From: Tipula vernalis
Lineage: Eukaryota; Arthropoda; Insecta; Diptera; Tipulidae
NCBI GenBank assembly: GCA_958295665.1
Contig: OY282560.1
Coordinates: 258,735,368-258,799,367 of the forward strand
Length of the DNA: 64,000 nt
Reading direction: 5' to 3'
Below, one piece after another: positions 32,488-45,681 of this stretch (position 1 is its first letter; each line of letters opens with the position of its first letter). The notes below the pieces were generated by a model. That model was not told the origin of the DNA, made no database searches, and saw nothing but the letters and a program-made list of their open reading frames with translations. A program made the position numbers and the translations under genes.

Positions 32488-35400
32488 TATTGAGCTACAT
32501 TGTGTTAGAAAAATATATTTTATTTTACCCCTAAATTCCGAATATTATTTACGAAGACATCATCATTTGGGGCGCTATTTTTTAATTACAGTTGAAATTC
32601 ACTAGTAATATACCAATTAAATTATAAATTCAATATGATTAGCTTAGATTCGATAAGACTCTTGGAATTTTATACGTTGATCGTTTTAATATCCAAAATT
32701 AACATTAAAAGTATTGCGGCCTTTGGAATTCACCAAAATATGTTTATGTACAAAATAGAATAACAACACTACCCAACAAGTGGATTTCCATAATTCAACA
32801 TTTACATAAACCAAATAAAATCGCGTAGTATCGTGTGCCGCTTAGAAACTCGCGTGTGCATATTTATAACGATTCGTTCTTCTTTTCTAGAAGAAGTATA
32901 AGAAGAATTCACTATTATATACAGTATCGCAAATCGCAATATGTATAACGAAAAACTAAATTCAAACGGTTATGTGCGTTGTTATTATTTGTCTAAGTTT
33001 TATAAATTTGTTTTTGTGTTTAGTTCTTTGATTAAATTCGCTGAGTACGGACGCAACACTTGAATTTTTTTTAGTCAAATTTATAAATAACGCGAAAAGT
33101 GAAATTAGTGAAATTTATATGGGTGTGTGTGTGTGTGAAATTTTCTTTTCTTTAGTGGCTTACATATTTTGAGTGATATTACAAATAAAAGTGATTTTAC
33201 ATTTACAGTGTTTTTTTATATAGTTGAGTGGATTTTTTGTTATTTTGATATTTTAAGTATACGTTGAAACATAAAAAGTTGACGTAAAATATGTATGTAT
33301 AAATTCTTTATCATACTTATATAAATTCTGGGTAGTTTGCGATTATGTGACATGCGATGACAAACATTGATATTTAGAAGTTTGAGATAAATGATTATAT
33401 TAATATTGTTACTTGGTCTGGTACTTTTCCAGACAATTGTTGTAGTGTACACAGATTATTTGTTTCTGTTCTGTTGATGCCAATAATTTCAAAAGGTTAT
33501 AGCGTCTGTTGAGATACGGCTTCTGAATTATTTATTATTATTTATTTTTATACAACGCGTGTGGGTGATGGTCAATTATATTTGAAAACAAATGGCCGAA
33601 ACATCTCATGAAAAGTATTTTTATACTGATCCGAATGGAGGCAAATGTGCAAGTGGTAGATGATAAAGAATTAAGTGGATTTTTTTTATAATTTATTATT
33701 GTTATTGTTAGCGCTTTGTTAGTGGTTGTGAAATCCATGACAGTTGAAATTAATATGGGTTCGCTTATGCTTTTTGGGATGCATAGTCAAGGATGCCATT
33801 AACGTATTACAAAGATATATGACTTTTGATTAATTCATATAAAGGAAAGCTATTGATTGATCGAGGATTGATTTTGACACGTTTAGATACTTTATTAATG
33901 CTCAGTTTCACACAAAATAATCAATTCTCAGTTAAATAATATTTTCACTCTTTCTTCTTTTATGAAACTGCGTTTGTTTCATAATACAAATTCAATGCAA
34001 GTGGATTATATTTTGTTTTTACAAAGAAATATTTGACCTTCAGCTAAATATTTAGCGGGAAGAAATTAGGCAGGCAAATATTTAGCTATGTAAAAAATAA
34101 ATAAAATTAGCTTGTTTTGAATTTGTTTTTTGAAAGAAAAAAGAGAGGAAATATTATTTAACTGGATGTTGCATCTGTTTTGTAAAACCATCGTTAACCT
34201 TCAAAAGCTTAAGAAATTCATCACATAGATTTTGATACCGATATTTCTATAAAAGCTTTTATTTGCTAAGTTCACTTTTTATGTTGAGAATTTACTAATA
34301 AAATCCTCTATTCTAAATATAATTTTGAAAAAATGATTTGGATACCTACTGCATGCTAACGAAAAGAGTTTTCTGCGATTTATATGTAGAAGTAATATTA
34401 AATTTTAAAATATGTATATATTAAAGATACATGTTAAACTCAAAATTGATTGACTGAGTTTTGACTGAAAGTGATCTGACTGAAATTTGGGTTGGTGATT
34501 ACAACGGATTTTTTATTTGATCTAAATTGCAGGTCAAATGTCGCTTTGTTCTAAGATTACATTTAAATTATTAAAAAGTTATTTAAAGTAATTTAAAAAC
34601 CACTTCGAAAATCTATAAAAACCTTTTGCCTTTTTAACAGAATTCAAAAATCTGTCAGTTCAACTAAATTAAAGTTTACTTCTTTAACTCAATATACAAA
34701 CTGACTCAACCAACCAAATTTAAGTTCATCGAACTCAGACTACTTTCAGATAACTTTGAGTTAAGTTTGCGTTTATATGTTGAATTTATCTCGGACGTTT
34801 TCAGTCACCAAAGATTAAGATGTATCTTTAGTAATAATCAAATTTCGACATTTCAACGTCATCAAAAAGCACTTTTTGATTTTTCATCCTTGAGTTATTT
34901 GATGACAACGAAAATGAGAAGAACCGAAAAAAGTTTCAATCTTAAATTTAAAAAGTATATTTAAGAATTTAGGAATTAAAATTTTCAAAATGCAATATAT
35001 CAGAAAATATTTATGATTTGCAATTTTGTTCTTTTATAAAAAAAAAATTCGAATTTGAGATTTTAAGAATTTAGTAATACGAATTTATGATTTTAGGAAT
35101 AGCACAAATTAGAAAGTTTAGTGTTTAGTATTTAGTATTGGATGATTTCGTAATTCGAGACAACATAGGAATTCCTTCTAGTATGTTAACATTTTCGATC
35201 GTTGAAATCGATAAAACAAGGTGACAGTTTACCTGTTTTATGTATTTTTATTTTGGAGTTTCGATCGCAATAGCAACACAAAAGCTAAGAAATTATCAGA
35301 ACTGATAAACATTTATAAAATATGTACTAAAAATGTTACTAAGAAAAATCGAAATTTGTTGGCCCGGTATTATTCGTAAACTTCTTTCCTCAAGCTCTAC

Positions 35401-35574
35401 CAAGTAAGGTGCTAATCATAAATATTCTCATTAAGTATTGTAAACTAAGCTATCAGTTAAATGTTTTCTATTTTGAAATACCTACCTGCAAGTCACATTC
35501 CATAAAACATTCCCAACTACCTTGCTCTTAATAATACCTATTGGTTACTCACTAACGATTTTTTTTTATTTCAG
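32488..35574. other. Non-coding, about 3 kb
   Basis: No convincing coding frame. A stretch near 32830-33070 is a little less AT-biased and could be a promoter or 5' UTR of a gene continuing to the right. This is speculative. Confidence 0.4.
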
Positions 35575-35818
35575 ATGTACTGTAACTACAAATTTAATGA
35601 CAACAACATTGAAAGTGTATTTCATTTCAACGTGTTTTGGTTGTTTATTATTAGCAAGAAATCAGTGAATCGAAACTAAAAAAAAAATTAAATCTATTCA
35701 TTCATTAAAAATAATATAAACTATTAATTTATTATATAAACAAATAGGTTAATAATTTTGTTTTTACAAGAACAACGTATTCAAACTCTCGATTTACGTA
35801 ATCTTGCAATTGGAAAAT
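35575..35818 (+). other. Possible non-coding exon
   Basis: A pyrimidine-rich tract ending TTTATTTCAG precedes 35575, and AAAAT followed by GTAAGT ends the segment at 35818. It starts with an ATG that reaches a stop after 34 codons and has several later stops, so it would be a 5' untranslated exon. No partner exon was found, so it may be fortuitous. Confidence 0.3.
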
Positions 35819-36639
35819 GTAAGTAAATTATTTCAAAAGAATTATTTTAAAAAATTTATGTTGTTTTTGGTTTTGCTTTTTTTTTGCCTACCAATTGCCA
35901 AAATATATACGTACATCGCGCTATGTACATATGTAGTTAAATTAAAAATGAAATGAAAATGTTAATCTATTTTAATGTTTAAATTTAAAATAAAGATTAT
36001 TTTTAATTTTAAAGATCAACAAATTAGTTTAGGTATGTTGCGATATTTACTTCAACCAATTTAGAGACTAGGTACCTGTAATTTCATCTGGATCAAATTT
36101 TTTAAAATAGTTTCTCGTAGAACTTGGGCTTTGAACAAGGGTTTTCAAAATTTGAATAGGAAAATTAAATTTTCATATCGTTTTATTATTATAAATTTGT
36201 ATGTAATTTTAGCGCTTTTCAATTTTTTAAAGAATTTACTGCATTATTACTTTTATTAACTTTGTAGTAATTATTTTGTCCTACATTGCCTTTTTTACAG
36301 GCTCATTTCCAATTTGTATGCTCTAATTTTCAAATTTTTTTATTTTTTTTTTTTTTTTCATTTAAAAAGAAATCAAATTTTGAGTAAATTTATAGAAGAT
36401 TAAATTTTTGGAAATTTTGTTCCCATTCAAAAAAATATTTTACACGTGCGAGGCGCGGAAGTGTAGGAAAATTTGACATTTACCTAAGTGCAAAATGTTA
36501 GTTTTCGCTAATATCTCGAAAACTAAAGAAATATTGAAAAAAACGGGTTTATCCAAATGGAGACAAAGAAGAAACAATTTCTAACAACCTTGCGTCTTCG
36601 AGGTAACGTTAATTAGCGAGATTTTGAACGATTCTGGTC
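35819..36639. other. Non-coding
   Basis: No gene recognised. It contains T- and A-rich tracts. Confidence 0.5.
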
Positions 36640-37180
36640 TTTGTGCTTTGTTTTTGGTTCTCGACAACCGGGCGAATTTTAATGAGATGAAACTGTTACA
36701 CGCAGCTTGATATATTCTACATAAAAATTTGTGAAAATCGCCTCCATTAAAATGAAGAAAAAATCAGAAATAGAAAATTAGTTTTTATTTTTGGACGTTT
36801 TGGTTTATATTTCGGTTACGTTTAAAAACTGTTAAAAACTGTTAGTCGTGGCTGAATAAGCCTTTAATTTCTTAAATTCGCTACCAATAATGAAGGTAAA
36901 AAATGAAAAACTGAAAATTCTGGTTTTTTTCCGCCATTTTTATTTATATCTCTATAATTGATGAAAGACCGTTAATGGCAGAACGTAACGCGGCTCGACA
37001 ATATATTCACAAAAAATAAAATTATTTGTGAAAATCACCACCGTTAAAGTTAATATAAAGTTATTATGTATATCTCGATAACGGCTGAATGGCCGTTAAT
37101 CATGAAAAAAAGACCGTTACATGCGATTCGACAAGCCCACAAAAATACTTTTAAAAAAGAGGAAAAACGGGAAAAATATA
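36640..37180. repeat. Degenerate tandem repeat
   Basis: Blocks recur in the same order: a CTCGA(A/T)AAC-like block, GACCGTTA-like blocks, CG-GCTCGACAA-like blocks and TTTGTGAAAATC(G/A)CC (36724 and 37024, about 300 bp apart). Two to three diverged units are present. Confidence 0.45.
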
Positions 37181-37529
37181 GATTTTTAGAAAAAGTGGTC
37201 AATTTTGGATACGATTTCAAAGCCTTGGGACCACTTTGACAAAAAAACTAATTGCAATTTTGTTTCGAGAATTTTTCTTCCCATCTTCATTTGAACGAAC
37301 CTACATAGTATTTTTTACCATAAATGTCGATTTTCCCCAATGTCGCCCTTCGGAAGTGTGGTATTTTTTAAATTATACCCCCAAATCTCTTTAAATCCAG
37401 TGTTTCAGCCTAAAGCAGCCTTTTTTTAGGGTTTGCCTTTATTTTGACTAAGTAGGCCTAAGTACTGAAATTTTAGTTTTCAAATTAGTTTTTTCAACAA
37501 TTTCAAACAAATTTAACAAACGTAGTCTG

Positions 37530-37677
37530 AGTGCGAGTTTACGAGCATTTTCTGATGAACAATTTTCAACAGGCAACCAATCGACGTAGTCTATTTCGTA
37601 AACAAATTTCCCCTTCCGAACATAATTCTTTTGTTTTCCATATAAAATATATTGAATCTGCTGAAAATTTTTGCACT
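37530..37677. mobile_element. MITE family M2, copy 2, with deleted right end
   Basis: It begins AGTGCGAGTTTACGA and matches copy 1 (17096-17266), the interior in inverted orientation. The right inverted repeat is cut from CTGAAAATTTTT directly to GCACT, removing about 25 bp. Confidence 0.8.
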
Positions 37678-38792
37678 GAACAAAAATTTTTCAAAATATT
37701 TGCTTAGATGAAGTTGCGGTTAAACCTTCTCCAAAATTCAAATAGCACATTCCAGTAATTAGCGCTATTCGATTGCATCTTATTCAGTGGTCAACTGTTT
37801 CATTAAATTAGTATAAGTTCTCAACTAACTATACTATTATATCTTTTGTACTGCAACAAACCGGTTGATGGAGCAACGAACTATTTTTGGAAAACGTCAA
37901 TTTAACTTTTATTAAATATTTACTTATTGCAAAATTTCCGGTTAAAGTAATATTAGTTCAAACAAATATAATTTGGTTGAAACAGCGCAATCTGAATAGT
38001 TAGTTAATAGTACCTAGATAACGAATAGCCAACTCTATTTAAGAGTTTAATGTCATTCGAATAAAGCTCGAGTTACAATGGATCCGTTCCGTTCCGTTCG
38101 ACCATTTTCCGTCTAGTCTTTTCCGTGTGGTTTTTACATTGCGTCCGTTCCAACTGTTTATACTGACATTTGATAAACAAACAAAAAGATAAAAGGAAAT
38201 ACCACGAGACTCTAGAATGTTTGCAAATTCTTTTCAATTTGTATACTATTTTTTTGTAAATTGTTCTCAAATAATTGTAAACCACTTATGTATATACTCA
38301 ATTCACCACTTCTCACGTTACGTCAAAAAAATTTGGTTTGTTTGGTTATGGGTATTTATTTCTGTGCTGTTCCTTAACCAATCAATCACTAAAATAGTCA
38401 GTGGATTGATTTAGGAGCTCGGAGAAAATACCTTAGGGTAAAAATCCGACCTCATCATTTAGGAGATTTATCAAGTTAATGTGGCTGGAACACGTTTTGC
38501 TTACTTTTTCGAGATTGACTGAGTACAATGTGAAAATATTTAAGGGAAGTGGTAAATGTTTACGTTAAGGAATATATTGTTTGATTTTCCATTATAAACT
38601 TAAACTAAACACGCTGTAATGAAACGATCATTCGAACGCTGTTTGCAAATCCTGAAACACAAGTTTTCATTTTCTATAATTATGTCCCTATTGGTTAAAT
38701 TATTCATTACAATTAACTGCAACGGTTTCTCCTACAATAACCGTTTCGTGCACTGGTTTAAATTCACGAAATTACAAACACAAGGAATGTAC
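37678..38792. other. Non-coding
   Basis: A small GC-richer patch at 38080-38160 has repeated CCGTTCCGTT units. No gene. Confidence 0.5.
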
Positions 38793-38905
38793 ACATGCCC
38801 AATGGCACAAATTTGCTACTTGCAAGTACTTCTGAGCGGATAAAACACATGTAAAAACCACTACATATATCATCGATTTTGTAAGAGTAGCTGCGAATAG
38901 ATTCA
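38793..38905. repeat. Shortened relative of the 652-bp nested element
   Basis: It shares AATTTGCTACTTGCAAGTAC and a GTAGCTGCGAATAGAT-like block with the two ends of 7645-8296. The interior is deleted. Confidence 0.5.
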
Positions 38906-41190
38906 AGAACACAGCTAATAACAAGCTATTGACAAAGTTATCAATATCATGTTTATTTAGGTCGATTTTTATTAAATTTTAAGTTTATGTAAAAATATAA
39001 TTTATTAAGCGTCCATAAAGATTAAGTTATTTATAGTATTGTAATTTTTTTAGAAAATCTTTATTGTGCTTATTATATTGTATTGAATTAAAACGGGTCA
39101 ATTATTATTATCCCTGTAACGTGGAAAAAAACTGTCTGAAAAATGTATAAAAACTTGAGATTACAAGTTTCTTGATAAATTAAATATTTCAGTGTAACTA
39201 TTTCGTAATAATAAAATTTTAACAGTAAATAAATTCATTAATAAAAATATATTATATAAAATTTAGTGTGCGACAACAAAGAAAAATACTTCGTTGTACG
39301 AGTAACTGAATGCTGTAGCGAAGAGCTTAATGAAGCGTTGTACATTTTTAAAATTTATACAAATTAAATAATATAAAATTACAAATAAAACTATCATCAG
39401 TAAAAAATGTTAATTTAAGTTAATGTTAATAAATAAACCGTAGATAAAACGGAAAATTACTTAGTTTAGTAGGAAACTTGTGTTACCTAAAATTAAGTGT
39501 AACAGCGGTTCGAAAAGTTTCGACAAAGACATTATTTGTTTTGGCGTGATTTAATTAAAATTATAAGTCTCATAAAATTATCGTAAAACAGATTCAATAA
39601 TTTTACAGTTCTGATAATTTCCGATATTTGATTTTTCCAAATTTATCGCGAGTTTGACTTTTTTATTTGTGGAACAATTAGTTCCATCGCTTTTTATTTG
39701 TGGAACAATTAGTTCCATCTCTAATCCATTTTCCTTTAATTCCTTATGTTATCTAACAAGCTTCCAATGTGTGAATTCCGTCAAGCCGTTACAGTCAAAA
39801 ATGAATGTACAAAATTAGGTCTATCCGACTCCTCGATCGAAACTTTTCCCATAAATCGTCCTTTGTACGTCGTCAGACCAACCATATACAGATTACTATA
39901 ATACTAATTCCGTTATTTTGACGAGACCGTCCTTAAATAATGTCACATTTTTTCTAAATTTGGAAACCCTTTCCGTAAATGTCAAAATTGGTCACGAAAA
40001 TATAAATCTCCTAACTCCAAACCGTCAAATCAATATGTTATCATACATTATTTGCGGCTTCGGCTTATGTAACAGTAATCAATATCGCAAGACCTATCTT
40101 CTTGGCCTTTAAGAAGTAGCTCTTATAATTTCCATATTATATATCTCTGGTACTGTTGAAAATCCTTAAGAATTTATATTAATCCGTTAAGTAGTATCCA
40201 CAATGTTCAAAATTTCTTATATACAAATGTGTGCGACTCACTCATTTGCTCATATGTACATTCCTACGTTTTTCATTTATTCTCCACAATACAATTGGTT
40301 CGCACAATAACGCATTAGAAACAAAGAAACGGACCGTTCATTTCCCAGCTATACCAACAGAGCGACAACAGAAGAATAACACGAAAACACAAACAAAATA
40401 AATAAAATCAAAATTGGTAATCACTAATCAGTCTGCTCTCGATTGTCAATGCGGTGACATGCCGCCCACCTCGCGCGGTGTTTAAAATAGCACAAAGATG
40501 GTGAAAGATAATCAAATAAAAATGTCTTAAATAAATTAATTAAAACACATTTTTATAAACAAATTAAAGTTAGTAAAATCTATTAAGATAAATTAAAATA
40601 ATTGGTGTAGATTTTATTTATTTTGTGATATCAACAAATGTATTGTTTGTTCACCTGACGATAATATGAGAGTAACGCGGGAATGGCCAGATAATTCTTA
40701 ATGCAGTGCTTCAGTCTAAAGTTTCGTGGTAGACAGTTCGAACAATACAAATAAACAATATTCAAACAATACAAAATTAGCATTAACGTGAATTATATTT
40801 TGTGGCCGATGCCCCACCCCCTTTACATTTTCACTTCCTCCTACCAGCTCTCTCATCTCATCTAACTGCACGATATTATTTAAGGGCGTCCCTTAGTAAC
40901 TTGCTATTAAGATTCATGTACGAGCTTTAATACCATCCTGAAGGCTTTGCGCCACGAATCGGCAAACCGGCATTTCAAACCGTCAAATCCAATTTTTGTC
41001 AAAATTGTTACCTTTCTGCAGTATCAAAATTATTAAAAAATGATTCTTATCTATAGTATCACATTTCTCTTAGAAAATTTCTTTGAAATTGTTTTAATTT
41101 TATTTAAAGTCTTATTTTTAAATTTTCCCGGTCGTCAAGCTAAAATCTGCCAACAAAATATATAATTGTTTTTTTTTGAACTATTTGTTT
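38906..41190. other. Non-coding, about 2.3 kb
   Basis: It includes a tandem duplication of about 32 bp (39658-39719, containing GTGGAACAATTAGTTCCATC). A short segment near 40670-40740 contains TCAGTC and could be a promoter, but no gene follows. Confidence 0.45.
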
Positions 41191-41194
41191 TTTT

Positions 41195-41535
41195 TCTGTT
41201 TTATTCTATGTAATCTTTTCTGGGACTCAAGCTCTTCTCTGGCACTCCCAACTCTTTCGCAGTTCATTTTTACTGTCCTACTTTAAGCAGTAGTAGCTAA
41301 ATCGAGGACGTATGGGGCGATAGACCGGTTTTGTGTAAACCACCTGCGCATTTGTATTGCTTCATGCGAGCCTTTAGTGCTGCTCAATAGGGGGTCATAG
41401 TTGTGTTCATCGTCATCACCGATCGTAATCAGATAATGAAAATCCCTTTTGCATATCCCGCCCCTATTGGGGTTCAAACCCGATACCTCCCGATGCAAAC
41501 GCCGGAGCTTTAACCGCTGAACAGTTTGGTCGGTT
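41195..41535 (-). mobile_element. tRNA-derived SINE
   Basis: On the minus strand the head carries a tRNA-like D-arm (box A, TGTTCAGCGG, 41514-41523) and a T-arm (box B, GGTTTGAACC, 41471-41480) spaced as in a tRNA, followed by an unrelated body and an A-rich tail near 41195. Such elements are transcribed by RNA polymerase III from these internal boxes. The 71-codon frame at 41283-41498 is part of this body, not a gene. No target duplication was identified. Confidence 0.68.
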
Positions 41536-42365
41536 TGAATGAAGTTAAATCTATTTAATTAAATTTTCTAAGAACAAGATCGTACTATACGAATAGATAA
41601 CCCGCTGTCTACACTATGCAAATCCACTGATATTTTCTATCATGATATAAATTTTATCAATGTATGTGTGTGATTATACGCATTTCGACACTATTAGCAA
41701 ATTATCAGGAGGCTATTTCACGTAATTCTATTAGTAAATTATTATGAAATGTCATAAAAAGGTTGCTTTGTTTTGCCATTTGAAATTGTTCTCTCAAGTT
41801 GAAAAAATGTCTTTTAATACCGAAAGTACAGTGCGATTAATCGACTTGTACCGCAAAAATGATTTTTTTTGGAAAATAACCCATAAAAATTACAGACAAA
41901 AATAGCGGACGAAATGACCGTAAATGTTGAAAACGTTAGACACTTTTTTTGGAAATATTGACATATCATTTATTATCTGCGTATAGCAGGTAAATTTAGA
42001 AATTTGATTTGTAAGTTATATAGCAATCTATTTATTTTGTATTAAACTGATCGAAGAAAAATTTGTTGGAATTTGCGAGGTGTACTAACCGTAGAGAACT
42101 ATTTCTTCGAAATGTTTGTTATTACTCGTACCTCGAAAAACAGTTCAATGTGTTTTTTTTTTGTTTTTTGTTCCACCGCCACGGAATGCTTCAATTTAAT
42201 TTAAATTTTGTATATATGTAGTTTTAGAAGATGCTGGTTGCATCTAACAACTTAAAAAATATCGTCGGTCTCGTTTTTGAGAAAATCTATTTGGCAGTTT
42301 TCTCTTCTACTGCAACTTCTTCTATATGCTCTTTAGGCCCGAATATCCCTAAAATTATACCCCTA
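41536..42365. other. Non-coding
   Basis: No gene recognised. Confidence 0.5.
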
Positions 42366-43215
42366 TTATGATTCTCACCTCACCTCACCAACCGTCAAAA
42401 ATGTAATTTGAAGGCACCGCCTTGAAATTTTGGTATTATCGTTCTCGCGGTGAGTCTAGGTGAGGTGAGTATAATGTCAAAAACCCTCACCTACAATTTT
42501 TTGGTGAGTTCATAGTTTTTTTGTTTTTTTTTGAAACAGAACTAACTAAAAATGGAAGGCAAGAGCACGTAATTTTTTTTGCAGATATACAAATTTTTTA
42601 TTGTTTTGCATGTTGGAATACTTGATGTGCGCGTATTCGGTTTAAACTTTCCATTCAGAATATCCAGTATATATCAGAGGGTATCTTTATTTATTCGAAA
42701 AATGCTAAAAAACCTAAAAACTATCGACATATTTTAGATCACACATATATTTATTTAATCATTAACTTAATTGCTGTCCGGAAGGGCGAATGGATCAGAT
42801 TTATTTCGCAGAGATTTTCTAATTTTAGAAACATTGGTTGCTTGCTTCTCTTTAATTTCGTCGTCAAAAAATATATCTACACTGGTTATCATATTAATAT
42901 ATAATTATTTAATTTAACCGCAATTAAATGTTTACAATTAATTAAATACACCCAAAACTATTTATTTATTTATTTATATAAAACACAGAAAAAAATTATT
43001 TCTTTTAACACAAAACTTTCCCCGTCAAACGTCAGAAATTTCCAAAATTCAATAATACCAATTTGACAATAAAAAACCTATCAAATGACGCGCAGCGCCG
43101 CATACATACACTCACCAAAAAAGAGGTGAGAATCATAATACCAAAATATGAGTCGCACGACTCAGAGTGGTCAGGTGAGGTGAGGTGAGCTGTTTGGTGA
43201 GGTGAGTGTTAACTG
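42366..43215. mobile_element. Inverted-repeat element rich in GGTGAG
   Basis: TTATGATTCTCACCTCACCT (42366) is mirrored both nearby (42445-42475) and at 43123-43215, where AGGTGAGAATCATAA and repeated GGTGAGGTGAG occur. The interior is non-coding. This is probably a non-autonomous transposon with multiple terminal binding sites. Confidence 0.6.
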
Positions 43216-44691
43216 CGCTTAATACTAAAGCCTATCTTTGAGCAAAGTTTCGACCAAAACTATCAATATCTGTGAGAAAGGGAGGGAAAAAATAAATACA
43301 AAAATGTGTGACTGGAAAGATGAACATGACATTTTTTAATCGAGGTTTTGGAGCCCTAATTCATCGAGAAATGTAAAACGCGCGGGGATTATATTCCTTT
43401 TAGTTCCTTGGAATTGTTGTGGGACACGAACAAGTGTGGTATTAATACCTCGTATAACACAGTTTCTATAAAAGCGAAGTACCTTAGATATCTAATGATG
43501 AACAATTGGTGTGCTAAGGATATTGTAAAGGGACATAATTATATTTTTGCTAGTTTCAGCTAAGAAACAGTGGAGTGAGTTTTGTTTTATAGAAAGCTTC
43601 CTGTAATTTAGAGCTACCAGATACCAGCCAATAGTTTGAAAATCTTTAGAGAACAAGTATATGATAATCAGCCACAACGACCATTACTATTTTGATATGT
43701 AAATGGTCCATTGCAGAAAGAAATTACCGAACATGATATCTATTAAAAATCTACATCAAAAATATAACTAAACAACTATTTTAATGAAATTTTCGTTGTA
43801 GCTGTCATGTAGCCATACCTTAACGATTAATAATATTATAACGGAACGAAATAATTGTTTGGATTACGTTCCCGTAACCGTAACGGAATTTAATTTTCAG
43901 CTGTAACAAAATTAACGTAGCGCCAAAAAGATTTTTTTTCGTTATGCCAACATTGGTTAACGACTTATTCCCCTATTCACAAAATATAAATTCGCTCTGT
44001 AACCGTAAAATTTCCGTTTGGTTTTAAAATGGTATTTACAAAATGTAACTTGATTCTATAAACGTAAATTATGGTCTGTAACTTTACAGTGACAAATTTG
44101 TTGTACCAGGACAATATCCGATTAGACCTTTCCTGATACGTGTAACTCTCAATAACATCTATATTCCTCCAAATGAATTCAAATTGATGTGATTCGTAGT
44201 TTTCGAGATTTTACTTACATAGCTATAACAAATTCTATATGTTTTCTTAGTACTTTTTTCGAATTGGTGTCCATGGGCGCATTCAAGTCTCTCAACATGC
44301 TGGCATCTAAAATTTACCGATGGAAAAAATGACATTTAAAATATTGCGCTGAAATTTTGAATGTATCGTGTGTGTTCAGGTCTCAACGGGTTTATTTTAC
44401 GAAACATGTTGCCAACACACATAGTTGGCTTACCTGAATGTCCGCCCCATGTTGTTTTTCAATAGAAAAAGTTGATGAAGTTTTACAATGTGAATTTGGA
44501 GGCAAATATGTATTCTGAATTAAATTATAAATAAAAATATATTGAATGATAAAGGGTTTTTCAAGGTACAGCTAAATGATTTAAGGAATGATGAAAAAAA
44601 TCTTTCATTTTTATTATGGTTCATTTTGACATTCCTTTTTATCAAAGGCTACTAAGTTTCTTACAGTGGTGGATTAACTATGTAATTATTA
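43216..44691. other. Non-coding; left half of a possible old TIR pair
   Basis: CCCCTATTCACAAAATATAA (about 43970) has an inverted partner near 47388-47411. Together they enclose the two-gene transposon copy B. No gene is seen. Confidence 0.4.
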
Positions 44692-44818
44692 CCTTGCATT
44701 CACAGTATTGTTTTCGCTCTGCGTTTCGATCTTGTTTTGGGCTTATCGTGATACAACAACAACAATTATTAATTTTTTTTTTTTTTTTTGAAAGCTGAAC
44801 GTTTGTTTATATGAATCT

Positions 44819-45114
44819 GTGAAAGTGTGTTTTGTGAAAATTTAGAAAGTAGACCGCGATAACAATACTGGGGAGGTGATTGACGGAAGTTGGCGAGCAA
44901 ATTTGGATAGCTTACCGCAAATTGCAAGACAAGGTATTTCTAATTTAAATTATGTATATTTAAATATTAACCTATTATTTTTTTGAAATTAAGAGGATAT
45001 AATGACACTGCCTCAGCTATTGAAACTTTAGCTGAACATTTCATGACAATGGTCGTTGGTGGAGTTAGCAGCAGTAATTATATTCAGGACATACTAAATG
45101 CCCATAAAAGATAA
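44819..45114 (+). pseudogene. Small unknown gene of the two-gene transposon, copy B
   Basis: The counterpart of 10027-10342: the ATG has become GTG, and a TAG follows KVCFVKI. The remainder (KVDRDNNTGEVIDGSWRANL, intron with GTATTTC donor, GGYNDTASAIETLAEHFM after a one-base change, VGGVSSSNYIQDILNAHKR, TAA) is preserved. A short deletion removes the residues after HFMT. Family unknown. Confidence 0.6.
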
Positions 45115-45681
45115 GCTTATTGGTGAAACAGTATAATTCTTGTAATAACAGATGTAATTTCTTTCAGAGCCATATCTCAAATTTTTATTTATTTTCGGTG
45201 ACTTCAGGCGTCACCAACAACATTATTTTATATTAATCCTAGTTTTAAATTTTTGTTTAGATTAAGTATACCAAAATTTTGCTAGCCTTTGAAATTGTAA
45301 TTCTCTCATGGTCAGGGTTTTCTACAGTTTTCCCTGGCCATAATCCAATGACACGAAGTATTTTATTTATTTTGATTTATTTATATGACGCGAAGTATTT
45401 TATTTTAATCTTAAATTCAACTATAGTAAACAAACTTCAATTGTCAATGGATTGTAGGAATCTGTGAGAGTAATCTGTAAATTGCTTTCTTGTTGAGTTA
45501 ATTTTTTTGTTTTTCTTTAATAAAGAATCAACCCAATGTGTTATCATGGTGCCAGCTATTTGGGGAATATTGTCCGAATAATTATTGGTGTAGGTTGAAT
45601 TTAAAGAAAATATTTTTTGGTTTTTGTTGTATTACGTTCATTTTTTTTTAAACTTTGTTCGTGAAAGAACTTATTGATATA

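Noticed and set aside
32830..33070. Promoter/first exon of a gene leading to 35575
   Set aside because: No donor site or coding sequence could be linked to it. Only the 35575-35818 segment has two plausible splice sites.
40670..40745. Core promoter with TCAGTC initiator
   Set aside because: No downstream promoter element at the right distance and no gene follows.
41283..41498. 71-codon minus-strand frame
   Set aside because: It lies wholly inside the tRNA-derived SINE body.
41445..41535. Functional tRNA gene
   Set aside because: Box A and box B are present, but an acceptor stem and a clean anticodon arm could not be paired, and the sequence runs straight into a SINE body.
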